Assembly: GCA_021821305.1 (NCBI GenBank)
Contig: JAKACP010000001.1
Location: 762,100-826,099, forward strand
Source: a bacterium
Lineage (GTDB): Bacteria > Patescibacteria > Paceibacteria > Moranbacterales > UBA1568
Reading direction: 5' to 3'
DNA: 64,000 nt
Notes under the pieces: generated by a model
The model's database searches: none
What the model was told of the DNA's origin: nothing
The model's input: only the letters and a program-made list of their open reading frames with translations
Part shown: positions 1-9,008 of the stretch, piece after piece
Layout: every line of letters begins with the position of its first letter
Numbering within the stretch: position 1 is the stretch's first letter
Position numbers and translations under genes: made by a program

Positions 1-466
1 CATCGTGGCTTTGAATTCGGCTATGGCGGCCCGTTCCGCATCGGTGTCGGCCTTGGCAGAGAGCTCATCATACCATTCCGCCCGCTTGGCATCCTGCTCG
101 GCCCGGGTCTCATCGAGCTTCGCGTCGCGATTCTTCCGACGCTCATCGGCTTTACCGAAGCGGTCGGAACGCTTTTCCATCGCATTCTGATACCGCTCCG
201 TGAGCCGGTTCTTCTGCTCCTCCATGTTGGAGACGAATCGGGTACAGAACTGTTGCTGGCGCTCATCCTGCGCCTCCTCGCGCTTCTGTACCATCTCGGC
301 CTTGCGCTCCTCCATCGCCGCCTGACGATTTTCTATCTTTTCTTTCGCCTGTTCGGCGCGATCCTTCGCTTCAGGCCAGAGTGCCGACGCCGGCGAGACG
401 GCCACGCCGAACACCGCCACGGCGGAAATGATCGAGACGAAACCCTTAGTATGTGCTCTCATCATA
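1..466 (-). CDS. exported charged coiled-coil protein, partial (runs off left edge)
   Basis: The minus strand is open from an ATG pair at 466/463 to position 1 with no stop, so the C-terminus lies outside the window. The product opens with a signal-peptide-like segment (MMRAHTKGFVSIISAVAVFG, then VAVSPASA as a plausible cleavage region near residue 28). The visible remainder is extremely rich in Glu, Lys, Arg, Gln and Ala with heptad-like spacing, a long coiled coil exposed outside the membrane. One Cys sits near residue 72. The gene starts inside the last 21 bases of the upstream gene (446..775), which suggests translational coupling in a two-gene operon. I recognise no family; function unknown. 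Confidence 0.7.
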
Positions 467-775
467 TGTTTCGTTAAGTTCATCAAGCGATTTAACTTCC
501 TCTTCGTTGGCCGCGGCCTCGGCCGCCACCTCCGTGTCGAACGCCCGCTCCTCGTCGGCGAGCTGGGCGTCGATCGCCAGCATGACGTCTTCCGGTGTCT
601 GTGGTTTGGCGACCACCTCCGGAACGTTCTGCCCGGGCGCGCTCTTGGGCAGAGGAGCGTTCATCGTCGTAGGCGCGGATGCCGGCTTGGCGGCATATTG
701 CGCGTAGACGACCACGAACAGTCCGAGCACCGCGACGATACCGAGTCCGGCGATCGCCGATTGCTTGTTATCCAT
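446..775 (-). CDS. small membrane-anchored acidic protein, unknown function
   Basis: A 109-residue protein with a single N-terminal hydrophobic anchor (about residues 7-27), a Pro/Ala-rich linker (about 30-60) and an acidic Glu/Ala-rich tail. It is probably tethered to the cytoplasmic membrane with the acidic part outside. It overlaps the start of the downstream coiled-coil gene by 21 bases and has an extended -10 promoter about 70 bases upstream. The two adjacent products have opposite character (acidic tail versus Lys/Arg-rich coil), so an interaction is possible but is only inference. No recognisable family. Confidence 0.6.
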   Translation of the reverse strand: MDNKQSAIAGLGIVAVLGLFVVVYAQYAAKPASAPTTMNAPLPKSAPGQNVPEVVAKPQTPEDVMLAIDAQLADEERAFDTEVAAEAAANEEEVKSLDELNETYDESTY

Positions 776-845
776 ATTGCGTGATGTTTTTGTGGGTTAT
801 CCTTCGGTCTCGGGAAGGCCGACCATGCTCCCCGCAGACACACCG

Positions 846-854
846 ATTATACCA
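846..854 (-). promoter_or_regulatory. extended -10 promoter (TGG-TATAAT) for 446..775
   Basis: Reading the minus strand, TGG is directly followed by a perfect TATAAT; no good -35 is seen. The expected start point is near 839, giving a leader of about 64 bases. The same TGG-TATAAT core recurs at 5294 and 31333. Confidence 0.5.
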
Positions 855-900
855 CGTATCCTATTTGACGAAAACGGTCGGAAATGTTTTCATTCCGGCG

Positions 901-921
901 AGAGGGAAGCCCTCTTTTTTT
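901..921 (+). terminator. hairpin plus T-run in the thyA leader
   Basis: A 6-bp stem AGAGGG/CCCTCT with a 3-base loop is followed by seven T residues. It sits about 30 bases before the thyA start, with no plus-strand gene upstream, so it either stops antisense read-through or attenuates thyA transcription. Confidence 0.45.
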
Positions 922-952
922 GTCCCTGAACAATCGAAAAAAGGAGTCTTGA

Positions 953-1819
<867 letters not shown>

Positions 1820-1884
1820 ACCCCGCCCGGCCTCCCATCGCGGAGCCGAATATCTTTTCCGAAACATCCGCAAAAGGAGATACG

Positions 1885-2064
1885 ATGAAAGGCCTCGATA
1901 TACGGCTGAAAAACGGAAGCGCGAAAAAAGGACCGGAGGCCACGATACAGGTGGCTCTCAACGGAAAGGTGTTGAAGACGATCGTCGCGGACATCCGCCA
2001 GGTGCCAGGTGCGGACGGAACGGTCCGTTCCGTCATCAAGCTTATGCGACAGCGACAAAAATGA
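1885..2064 (+). CDS. small orphan basic protein (59 aa)
   Basis: A 59-codon frame starting MKGLDIRLKNGSAKKGPEA, placed 4 bases after a clean AAAGGAG Shine-Dalgarno and ended by an intrinsic terminator five bases after its stop. The protein is Lys/Arg-rich, has no Cys and no membrane segment, and looks like a small beta-rich cytoplasmic protein (alternating hydrophobics in ATIQVALNGKVLKTIVADI). It lies 65 bases after thyA and is probably cotranscribed with it. I do not recognise a family. The strong SD, the length and the terminator make it a real gene. Confidence 0.65.
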   Translation: MKGLDIRLKNGSAKKGPEATIQVALNGKVLKTIVADIRQVPGADGTVRSVIKLMRQRQK

Positions 2065-2068
2065 ACCA

Positions 2069-2105
2069 CCCTCCCCTGCCAAACGGCAGTGGGAGGATTT
2101 TTTTA
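2069..2105 (+). terminator. intrinsic terminator after thyA and the 59-aa gene
   Basis: Stem CCTCCC-CTGCC pairs with GGCAG-T-GGGAGG (one bulge) around an AAAC loop, followed by seven T residues. Confidence 0.8.
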
Positions 2106-2115
2106 TCACGTGAAC

Positions 2116-2194
2116 GGAAAATCCCCGCGAAGAAATTTCAGCGACCGTTCAATTCCGATTGAGGAAGTCGAAATTTTTTTCGCGAGGATTTTCC
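2116..2194. repeat. 79-bp foldback between convergent genes
   Basis: Arms beginning GGAAAATCC and ending GGATTTTCC pair imperfectly for about 25-30 bases (left CGCGAAGAAATTTC, right GAAATTTTTTTCGCG) around a roughly 20-base centre. It lies between the thyA unit terminator and the uvrB stop, so it may terminate uvrB on the minus strand (an A/T tract lies inside the arm). No gene fits here. Confidence 0.55.
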
Positions 2195-2233
2195 ATCTTT
2201 CAGAAAGTCTTCGCTTGTGCGAATATTTCCAGG

Positions 2234-4264
2234 TCACTTCTTTTTCGCGGATCCCGAACGCCGTTCCTCGAGCGCGCGAATCTCGTCTCGCAGGATCGCG
2301 GCCGTCTCGAAATCGAGGAGTTTCACCGCCGCCTTCATCTCCCGTTCCTTCCGCCGGATGACCCGATCGGGATGTTCGGCGAACCCGACCGCGTCGAGCG
2401 CGAGGGATACCTTCACCGCCTTGTCATGTTCGCTCTCGAGCTGTTCGGTGATGTCGTGAATGTTCTTCTCGATCGTGGCCGGCGTGATGCCGTGCTCGGC
2501 GTTGTACGCGAGCTGTCTTGTCCGCCGCCTTGCGGTCTCGCCGATCGCGCGTTCCATGGAGTCGGTCACGGTGTCGGCATAGAGCGTGACGCGTCCCGAG
2601 ACGTTTCGGGCGGCACGGCCGATGATCTGTATGAGCGAAGTCTCGGACCGCAGGAATCCTTCCTTGTCGGCGTCGAGCACGCCGATGAAGGTCACCTCCG
2701 GCAGGTCGAGTCCTTCGCGGAGGAGGTTCACGCCGACGATACAGTCGAACGTACCCTTGCGGAATTCGGTCAGGATCTTGATACGCTCGATGGTCTTGAT
2801 GTCGCTGTGGAGATATTCCGCCTTCATGCCCTTTTCCTTGAGGTAGCGCGAGAGGTCCTCGGCCATGCGTTTGGTGAGGGTCGTCGCGATGACGCGGCCG
2901 CCTCGGGACACCTCGAGTTCCGCCTCGCGGATGAAGTCGCCGATCTGGCCCGGGTAAACGCCCGCCTCGCGGATCGGACGGACGGTGATTTCCGGATCGA
3001 CGAGTCCCGTCGGACGGATCACCTGCTCGACGATATTGCCGCTCACCTCACGCTCGTACTCCGCCGGTGTCGCCGAGGTGAAGATCACGCTTCCGACGCG
3101 TTCGTCGAATTCCTCGAACCGCAGCGGCCGGTTGTCGAGCGCGGAAGGCAGGCGGAATCCGTATTCGACGAGGTTCTTCTTGCGGGCCTGGTCGCCCGCG
3201 TACATGCCACGGATCTGCGGCACCGTCACGTGCGATTCGTCGATGATGGTCAGGAAATCGGGCGTACCGTCGGGGAGGTGCGGGAAATAGTCGAGGAGCG
3301 TCTCGGGCGGCGCGCCCGGTTCGCGGAGGGAGAGCTGGCGGGAATAGTTCTCGATGCCGTTGCAATATCCGATCTCGGCCATCATCGCGAGGTCGTAGTT
3401 CGTCCGGCGTTTGAGCCGCTCCGCTTCGAGCGGCTTGCCCTCGCCCGCGAATTTCGCGAGCTGTTCCTCGAGTTCGGCGCGGATGTTCGCGATCGCGGTC
3501 TCCTGTTTCGCCTTGTCGGTGATGAAGTGCTTGGCCGGAAAGAGGAATATCGCGGGAGGGGTGCCGAGGATCTTCTGCGTGACCGGATCGATCTTGGTGA
3601 TGGCACCGAGCGTCTCTCCCGAAATCTCGAGGAGGTAGACGGACTTCTCGGATATCGGCATGACCTCGACGCGGTTGCCGATGGCCCGGAACGTCCCCGG
3701 GGCGAGGTCCGCGTTCGTCCGCTCGAAGAAGATGGAGACCAGGGAACGGAGGAGCTCCGTCCGCGAACACCGCGCCCCGACCTCGAGCCTGAGGTTCTCC
3801 TTCTCGTATTCCGCGGGACTGCCGAGCCCGTAGATGCACGAGACCGACGCGACGATGATCGTGTCGCGACGGGTGAGGAGCGACTGCGTCGACGCGTGCC
3901 GCAGGCGGTCGATCTCGGCGTTGATCTGCGCGTCCTTCTCGATGTAGGTGTCGGTGATCGGCATGTACGCTTCCGGCTGGTAGTAGTCGTAGTAGGAGAC
4001 GAAATAGTGCACGGCGTTGTCCGGGAAGAACGCCTGGTACTCCTGCGCGAGCTGTGCGGCGAGCGTCTTGTTGTGCGCGATGACGAGCGTCGGCTTGCCA
4101 TGGGCGGCGATGACGTTGGCCGCGGTGAACGTCTTGCCGGAGCCGGTCACGCCGAGGAGCGTCTGGCGTGGCACACCGCGGGATAGCCCGTCCAAGAGGG
4201 AGGCGATAGCGACCGGCTGATCGCCGGCAGGCTCATATGGGGACTGAAGGTTGAAGACGGACAT
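2234..4264 (-). CDS. uvrB: excinuclease ABC subunit B (UvrB)
   Basis: DNA-damage verification helicase of nucleotide excision repair, partner of UvrA and UvrC. From the ATG at 4264 the product is 676 residues, normal for UvrB. Visible features: N-terminal PYEPAGDQP, Walker A GVTGSGKT (38-45), the beta-hairpin region YYDYYQPEAYMP, DESHVTVPQIRGMY (motif II), helicase motifs including GLDLPEV and IQIIGRAARN, and a C-terminal UVR domain (LLDFETAAILRDEIRALE) that contacts UvrC. An upstream in-frame start would add 15 residues encoded by an AT-rich repeat and is rejected. No uvrA or uvrC is nearby. Confidence 0.97.
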   Translation of the reverse strand: MSVFNLQSPYEPAGDQPVAIASLLDGLSRGVPRQTLLGVTGSGKTFTAANVIAAHGKPTLVIAHNKTLAAQLAQEYQAFFPDNAVHYFVSYYDYYQPEAYMPITDTYIEKDAQINAEIDRLRHASTQSLLTRRDTIIVASVSCIYGLGSPAEYEKENLRLEVGARCSRTELLRSLVSIFFERTNADLAPGTFRAIGNRVEVMPISEKSVYLLEISGETLGAITKIDPVTQKILGTPPAIFLFPAKHFITDKAKQETAIANIRAELEEQLAKFAGEGKPLEAERLKRRTNYDLAMMAEIGYCNGIENYSRQLSLREPGAPPETLLDYFPHLPDGTPDFLTIIDESHVTVPQIRGMYAGDQARKKNLVEYGFRLPSALDNRPLRFEEFDERVGSVIFTSATPAEYEREVSGNIVEQVIRPTGLVDPEITVRPIREAGVYPGQIGDFIREAELEVSRGGRVIATTLTKRMAEDLSRYLKEKGMKAEYLHSDIKTIERIKILTEFRKGTFDCIVGVNLLREGLDLPEVTFIGVLDADKEGFLRSETSLIQIIGRAARNVSGRVTLYADTVTDSMERAIGETARRRTRQLAYNAEHGITPATIEKNIHDITEQLESEHDKAVKVSLALDAVGFAEHPDRVIRRKEREMKAAVKLLDFETAAILRDEIRALEERRSGSAKKK

Positions 4265-4382
4265 ACTTTTATAGAGACACAAAACACGGAACACAAACAT
4301 CCAAACCAACTGAAGTTAATCCTTTTAATTTTTTGTTTTTGGTTTTGTTTGGCTTTTTGCGCTTTGGGTTTTGTGTTTTCTT
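4265..4382. repeat. AT-rich spacer repeat, AAAACACAAA family, copy 1
   Basis: Low-GC stretch with left-hand motif ACACAAACATCCAAA and right-hand motif TTTGGCTTTTTGCGC followed by TTTTGTGTTTTC. The same two end motifs recur at 37462-37593 and in weaker form at 27132-27264. The right part is translated as the Lys/Thr/Gln-rich C-terminal tail of the DedA protein. Confidence 0.6.
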
Positions 4383-5065
4383 GAAAAGACTCTTCCGCAC
4401 CGTCCCTGACACCACTGCCACAGCCATATCCCCCGCTTGCGATGATACCAGAGCAGGAACAGGAGGGCGACGAACGAGACGGCGATCGTGATATCGGCAT
4501 AGTACTTGAGCCCGATCACGGTATGGAAGAATTTCCGCAGGGCGACGATGCCAGTATACCCGATGAGGAGATAGACGAAGTCCTTGAGGAAGTTGCCGAG
4601 AAAGGTCGCGATGAGGAAGGTGCGCTTCGACATCTTGATGACGCCGGCGGCGATCGATATCGGCGCGGTCGGGAGGAACGGGACGAGGCGGAGCGAGAAG
4701 AGGATCAATCCGTCCTTCCAGTGACCGGTGAATTTCGCGCCGATGCTCTCGATTCCCGCGTGCGTCACGCCGAAGAACCGCCCGATCTTCCTCACCGCGA
4801 AGTCTTCCATCTTGTCCCCGAGCACGTAGTAGAAGAACGACCCGATGATCTTTCCCGCATTGCCGATGACGGACAACCAGACGAGGAAAAGGAGCGTCTT
4901 GGCATCCGCCGCCGCGAGCGACCCGGCAAGCCCCATGATGAGGGTCGATGGGATCGGACTGATCACTTCCTCGAGAAACGACCCGATGAACACGAACGCT
5001 TCGAGCGGAACCGTCTGGGAAAACGCTTGGAGCCACGATTCGACGATCGCAAGGATATTCATCAT
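4325..5065 (-). CDS. DedA/VTT-family membrane protein
   Basis: Multi-spanning inner-membrane protein of the DedA (SNARE-associated/VTT) family, whose members are linked to lipid flipping and membrane homeostasis. The start is at 5065 (or 5062), right behind an extended -10 element, so the mRNA is probably leaderless. Family signs are the long re-entrant region beginning EEVISPIPSTLIMGLAGS, the central loop with FGVTHAGIESIGAKF, the SLRLVPFLPTAPISIAAG signature and several membrane helices. The last ~20 residues (SRKHKTQSAKSQTKPKTKN) are encoded by the AT-rich spacer repeat and look like a tail added by read-through into it. Confidence 0.88.
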   Translation of the reverse strand: MMNILAIVESWLQAFSQTVPLEAFVFIGSFLEEVISPIPSTLIMGLAGSLAAADAKTLLFLVWLSVIGNAGKIIGSFFYYVLGDKMEDFAVRKIGRFFGVTHAGIESIGAKFTGHWKDGLILFSLRLVPFLPTAPISIAAGVIKMSKRTFLIATFLGNFLKDFVYLLIGYTGIVALRKFFHTVIGLKYYADITIAVSFVALLFLLWYHRKRGIWLWQWCQGRCGRVFSRKHKTQSAKSQTKPKTKN

Positions 5066-5073
5066 ACCGGACC

Positions 5074-5082
5074 AGTATACCA
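5074..5082 (-). promoter_or_regulatory. extended -10 promoter (TGG-TATACT) for DedA gene
   Basis: On the minus strand TGG-TATACT ends 9 bases before the DedA ATG pair, which places transcription initiation at or next to the start codon (leaderless mRNA). Confidence 0.5.
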
Positions 5083-5137
5083 TGTGCAAGCCGTGCTGTC
5101 GGCCCCGCGGTCACGGCGGAACTGAGGTGAGGACGGG

Positions 5138-5174
5138 AAAAATGAAGAGCCGCCCGGAATGTTTCCGTGCGGCT
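5138..5174 (-). terminator. terminator of the structured RNA
   Basis: Stem GCCGC-A-CGGAA pairs with TTCCG-GG-CGGC around a short loop; on the minus strand it is followed by CTTCATTTTT. It also reads as a hairpin on the plus strand. Confidence 0.65.
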
Positions 5175-5287
5175 TTATTTGGTTGCAGCGAGAGCCCGTC
5201 ACCGGCATTATCACGACCTTGTGAGTCGGATACGGGCCTATTAAGCCCGGTCTAGAACAGTGGATTTCTCCGACACTCGCTGCAACT
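5140..5287 (-). ncRNA. free-standing structured RNA (~148 nt), unidentified class
   Basis: The predicted start at 5287 lies 7 bases after a near-consensus promoter. The RNA opens with GUUGCAGCGAG, which pairs perfectly with CUCGCUGCAAC ending at 5182, closing a ~106-nt domain. Inside, GUCGGA pairs with UCCGAC, GCCCGU can pair with ACGGGC across that stem (a pseudoknot, or an alternative to the hairpin GGGCUU-AAU-AGGCCC), and UCAC/GUGA closes a small hairpin. A terminator hairpin with a T-rich tail follows at 5138-5174. No coding frame fits. It lacks the SRP RNA core and the RNase P and tmRNA hallmarks I looked for, and I cannot assign it to a known class. Confidence 0.72.
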
Positions 5288-5293
5288 GGAATA

Positions 5294-5322
5294 TTATACC
5301 ACTTATTTAAATATAAGTCAAC
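5294..5322 (-). promoter_or_regulatory. near-consensus promoter of the structured RNA
   Basis: Minus strand: -35 TTGACT, spacer of exactly 17, then TGG-TATAAT (extended -10). The -35 overlaps the stop codon of the upstream beta-propeller gene. This is among the best promoters in the window. Confidence 0.8.
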
Positions 5323-7370
5323 TATAGTCCGAGCTCGCCTTTCTTCCCCCAGGTATCGATATCATAGGCATAGGCCGCGTCCTCGCTCACGATATAGAAG
5401 ACATCGTCGATGAACAGCGCCCGTTTGATACGGTCGCCCTTGGCAGCTTTCGCGAGCGAGAGCTCATTCCCCTCATGCGAGAAGGCGTATCCTCCCTGAT
5501 ATCCCGGAATGAAGAAGATGTCGTGTGCCGGATCGGCGAGGAAGGCGTGGTGGTTCTGCATGGCTTCCGACCAGTACTCATCGAGGACGTATTTCGAGAC
5601 CTCGCGCGGCTCATCCGGAGACGACACGTCGAACAAGGAGAGTTTCACCTTGTCATCCTCCTTGCCGACACCGAGGATCAGATCATCGCCGAGCGGGTGC
5701 AGATAGGACGAGTATCCCGGAATCTTCAGTTCCCCGGCCAGGCGCGGTTTATCCGGATCGGAGAGATCGAGCACGTAGAACGGATCGGTCTCCTTGAACG
5801 TCACGAGGTATCCGGTCTCACCGATGAACCGCGCGGCGTAGATCCGCTCGCCCTGACCCAGGTCGAGCAGGCGGCCTTCCCGATCGAGATCCGCGTCGAG
5901 CACGTAGACATCGTTGGCGCTCGCATCGCTGTTCACCCATCCGAACCCGAACGATTGCCGGCCGCCGACCGTCGTCGCGACGCGCAGGCGACCGTCATAT
6001 TCGTCGAGCGAGAACTGGTTGAGGAGATACCCGGGAACCGATCCCTCCGCCGCGAGCGACAGATCCGACAACGAGAGCTTCGCGATGCCGGTCGACCCGA
6101 GTTCCCGGAGATGGGTCTTGGCGTAGTCGGTCATCCGGTTCTGCACCTCGCTTTGGAATCGGAGACGGTCGTCGGCATCGCGCGAAAAGAGCGCCTGTTC
6201 CATGATCCGCGAGAACTCCGTCATCTTCGCGTCCTGGCCGATATCGTAGCCGGCAAGCTTCTCGAGCCGCTCGAATATCCCTTCGGGAAGCAGATCGCGG
6301 TTGCCGCGGAAAAATCCGAGGATGTACCCCATCGGGTCACCCGCCTCCGGGAAGGTCGCGTAGACGGCGTTCTCGCTCATATAGACCGTCGACTGGCCGG
6401 AGGACCCGACGAACGACGTCTTCGCCTTGGCGGCGCCGGTCTTCGGGTCGACCGCGACCGCGGCGAACACCGCGTCCACGAAGGACGGGACGGCCGGCCG
6501 ATAGATATCGACGCAGGCGATCGAGAGCTTCTCGGCGCCGACCGAAAACGGGGTTATCGGACACGGGGAGGATTCGTTCACCCAGGTTTTTTCGACGAGG
6601 TAGAGCGTATCTCCGTATTTCCTCGCCGCGAGAAGCTCGGTCCCGTCGGTCTGCCGGAGCACCCATTTTTCCTTCGGGTTCGCCTTGTCCGAGATATCGA
6701 AGGCGGCGATATCGCGCCGCGACAGATCGAACACGACGAGCGTGTCACCGAAGAGGAGCATCTCTCCGCTCCGTCCCAGCGAAGCCACCTTCGACATCGC
6801 TTCCGCCGGAACCGCGGAGATGATATCCGTCCGTCCCGTCGGAACGTATGCCGGGACGGTACCGCTCTCCCCCGGAGCGAGCAGACTCGCTTCCGTATCG
6901 GCGGCGCGCTTTTCCATGACCGGGCTGTCGAGTATGCGGTAGTCCGGTTCACGCGAGAAATATATGGTCGATCCGTCCGTCTTCACGATATCCGGCTCGT
7001 CGATCCCCGCGACCTGGACGTTCGTCTCGGAAAATCGTTCCGGTGTCGCGGTGGATTTCACGGAGGTCTCCGGTGTCGCGGCATCCAGGGTCATGACGTC
7101 GCCCCCCATCCGTCCGCCCATACCGAACCCGGACGATTGGGCCGCTCGGGCCGCGACGAGGTAGCTTCTGAACTCCTCCTCGCTTCCGAACTTCCCGATA
7201 TCCCCGACACGACCCGCGTCGGGCGAACCCGCCTTCGGCAGGACATCCGACAGACGGCCTTTCATGTTCCCGATCTCGCGTATCGATGGTATGAGCGCGA
7301 CGATCGCCGCGAGTATCCCGAACAGCGCGAGGAGCAACCCGAGCGCGAGGAGAAGTCGTTTCGTTTGCAT
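5322..7370 (-). CDS. membrane-anchored beta-propeller domain protein
   Basis: A 682-residue protein with an N-terminal membrane segment (about residues 6-28) and a large extracytoplasmic part that matches the Beta_propel family (secreted proteins with a propeller distantly related to WD-40). Diagnostic stretches are VQVAGIDEPDIVKTDG (entry to the propeller), repeated blade-like patterns such as KYGDTLYLVEKTW and ADLDREGRLLDLGQGERIYA, and the late HHAFLADPAHDIFFIPGY. Role unknown, probably ligand or protein binding at the cell surface. It is a single-gene unit; the following RNA promoter begins in its stop codon. Confidence 0.85.
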   Translation of the reverse strand: MQTKRLLLALGLLLALFGILAAIVALIPSIREIGNMKGRLSDVLPKAGSPDAGRVGDIGKFGSEEEFRSYLVAARAAQSSGFGMGGRMGGDVMTLDAATPETSVKSTATPERFSETNVQVAGIDEPDIVKTDGSTIYFSREPDYRILDSPVMEKRAADTEASLLAPGESGTVPAYVPTGRTDIISAVPAEAMSKVASLGRSGEMLLFGDTLVVFDLSRRDIAAFDISDKANPKEKWVLRQTDGTELLAARKYGDTLYLVEKTWVNESSPCPITPFSVGAEKLSIACVDIYRPAVPSFVDAVFAAVAVDPKTGAAKAKTSFVGSSGQSTVYMSENAVYATFPEAGDPMGYILGFFRGNRDLLPEGIFERLEKLAGYDIGQDAKMTEFSRIMEQALFSRDADDRLRFQSEVQNRMTDYAKTHLRELGSTGIAKLSLSDLSLAAEGSVPGYLLNQFSLDEYDGRLRVATTVGGRQSFGFGWVNSDASANDVYVLDADLDREGRLLDLGQGERIYAARFIGETGYLVTFKETDPFYVLDLSDPDKPRLAGELKIPGYSSYLHPLGDDLILGVGKEDDKVKLSLFDVSSPDEPREVSKYVLDEYWSEAMQNHHAFLADPAHDIFFIPGYQGGYAFSHEGNELSLAKAAKGDRIKRALFIDDVFYIVSEDAAYAYDIDTWGKKGELGL

Positions 7371-7439
7371 GGCATTTGTATGAACGTATTCGCCTCCAGT
7401 ATATCAGAAACTGTCCGACATGAGATCTCGGGCAGTTTC

Positions 7440-8975
7440 TTATAACCCGAGCTTCGCGAGCCGCGAGCGTATGCCGCCCGGCTCGCGGCCGAGGATCGCG
7501 GCGATCTCGGCGACGGAAAGTTCCTTGCGATGCATCGCACGCAGTTCCGCCTCCTCCTCTTCGCTCCATCGCCGATAGGCGCCGGGACGTTTTTCCTTCC
7601 TTTGTTTTCCCGGAACGGTTTTCTTCTTCGGTTTCGCCTTTTCGCTCGACCGCACCTCGCCACCGCTCCGCCTTATGAACGTTTCGGACTGGTCCCGAAG
7701 CTCCGTTTCGGAGAGAGCGGCGTATCGGGCCCGCGCCTCGTCGGACGCGGCTCGGAAGAGTGCATCCTGCTCCGATACCCCGGGATGGACGCGGAACGCC
7801 TGCGCGGAAACGCCGAGAAGATGTACTCCCTCGAGTGTCCGCACCCGGGAGAGCGCGACATACCCCTGTCCGAACTCGAATACCCGGGAGAGGTCCATCA
7901 CCGCGGCGTCGAGGCTCATGCCCTGGCTCTTGTGTATCGTCATGGCCCAGGCCAATCGGAGCGGAATCTGTATGATCTTGGCGAGCGGTTCCCCGTCCTC
8001 CTCGAGCAGCCACTCCATCGGTTCGACCGTGATGCGCTTGCCTTCCCGTGTCTCGATGATCGGGTAGCGGCGTTCATCGGCGAATCCGACCACCGTACCG
8101 AGCGTGCCGTTTACGAACCCGGCGCTCGGATTGTTCTTGGTGCAGACGACGGACGCGCCCTCCTTGAGCTCGAGACGTTCCGGAGACAGGCATCCCTTCT
8201 TGAGCGAGGCGACGAGCCCCTCGGGGCCGCGTTCCGCCATGACGAATACCCATGTCTTCCCGGAAAGGCGCGCGAGTTCGCGCGCGTTAAGCGTGTCCAC
8301 GTTGGTGTTGTGCGAATACAGCCGCACGACCTCGGGAGGAACCGGCAACCGTACCGAGAGCCGCGCCTCGATGCGCTCGAAATGCGTCTCGTCGAATTCG
8401 TCCCGGCGGATCGCTCCGAGCACCTCGAGAAACGCCCGGTCCTCCTGCCGGTACTGTTCCTCGAGATAACAGACGGCGGGCGAAAGCGATCGCCACGCGG
8501 CCGACTCGAACGCGAAGGTGACCCGCTCCCCTCCCCGCGATACCGGCGGAAGCTGAAAGAAATCGCCAACGAAGACGACCTGCATGCCGCCCCACGGCTC
8601 CTCGGACTTGCGTGCCCTGCGGCAGACCCTCTCGACCATGTCGAGCGTGTCGCCGTCTATCATCGACACCTCGTCGATGATGAGCGTGCGGCAGTTCTTG
8701 ATGCGGCGCGCGATGTATCTCCCGCGGGCGATGTCGGTTATATCCCCGTCGGTAAGATGCCGGCGGATGCCGATACCGCTCCACGAGTGGAGCGTCATGC
8801 CGTGGATATGCGTCGCGGCGATGCCCGTCGATGCCGTGATGGCGGGTTCGATGCCGCGGTCGCGCAGGTAGCGGACGTAGCGGTTTACGGTATGCGTCTT
8901 TCCCGATCCGGGCTCTCCGGTCAGAAACACGCTCGCTCCGGTCTTGAGTATGGTCAGAGCCTCTTCTTGGGTCAT
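7440..8975 (-). CDS. PIF1-like superfamily 1 helicase with C-terminal HTH
   Basis: ATP-dependent 5'-3' DNA helicase of the PIF1/RecD-like group. The 511 residues show Walker A GEPGSGKT (20-27), the PIF1 pattern TASTGIAATHIHGMTLHSW, Walker B LIIDEVSMIDGD, motif III VFVGDFFQLPPV, and C-terminal motifs AMTIHKSQGMSLDAAVMDL and YVALSRVRTLEGVHLL. After a Lys/Arg-rich linker (about 445-465) comes a Myb/HTH-like segment (YRRWSEEEEAELRAMHRKEL...ILGREPGGIRSRLAKLGL) likely to bind DNA. PIF1 enzymes act on recombination intermediates, G-quadruplexes and stalled forks; the specific role here is unknown. Confidence 0.9.
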   Translation of the reverse strand: MTQEEALTILKTGASVFLTGEPGSGKTHTVNRYVRYLRDRGIEPAITASTGIAATHIHGMTLHSWSGIGIRRHLTDGDITDIARGRYIARRIKNCRTLIIDEVSMIDGDTLDMVERVCRRARKSEEPWGGMQVVFVGDFFQLPPVSRGGERVTFAFESAAWRSLSPAVCYLEEQYRQEDRAFLEVLGAIRRDEFDETHFERIEARLSVRLPVPPEVVRLYSHNTNVDTLNARELARLSGKTWVFVMAERGPEGLVASLKKGCLSPERLELKEGASVVCTKNNPSAGFVNGTLGTVVGFADERRYPIIETREGKRITVEPMEWLLEEDGEPLAKIIQIPLRLAWAMTIHKSQGMSLDAAVMDLSRVFEFGQGYVALSRVRTLEGVHLLGVSAQAFRVHPGVSEQDALFRAASDEARARYAALSETELRDQSETFIRRSGGEVRSSEKAKPKKKTVPGKQRKEKRPGAYRRWSEEEEAELRAMHRKELSVAEIAAILGREPGGIRSRLAKLGL

Positions 8976-9008
8976 AGGTATCAGGGCGATGAGATATCGG
9001 ACGGTTAC

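Noticed and set aside
2159..4186. 675-codon plus-strand frame opposite uvrB
   Set aside because: Arg/Asp/Glu/Leu-rich antisense shadow caused by high GC third positions; uvrB is unmistakable on the other strand. The same applies to long frames opposite 5322-7370, 24130-25641, 35730-37379 and 46572-48764.
5140..5287. SRP RNA or tmRNA assignment for the structured RNA
   Set aside because: No GGAAGG-AGCA type SRP core, no tRNA-like ends with CCA and T-loop, and no tag frame.
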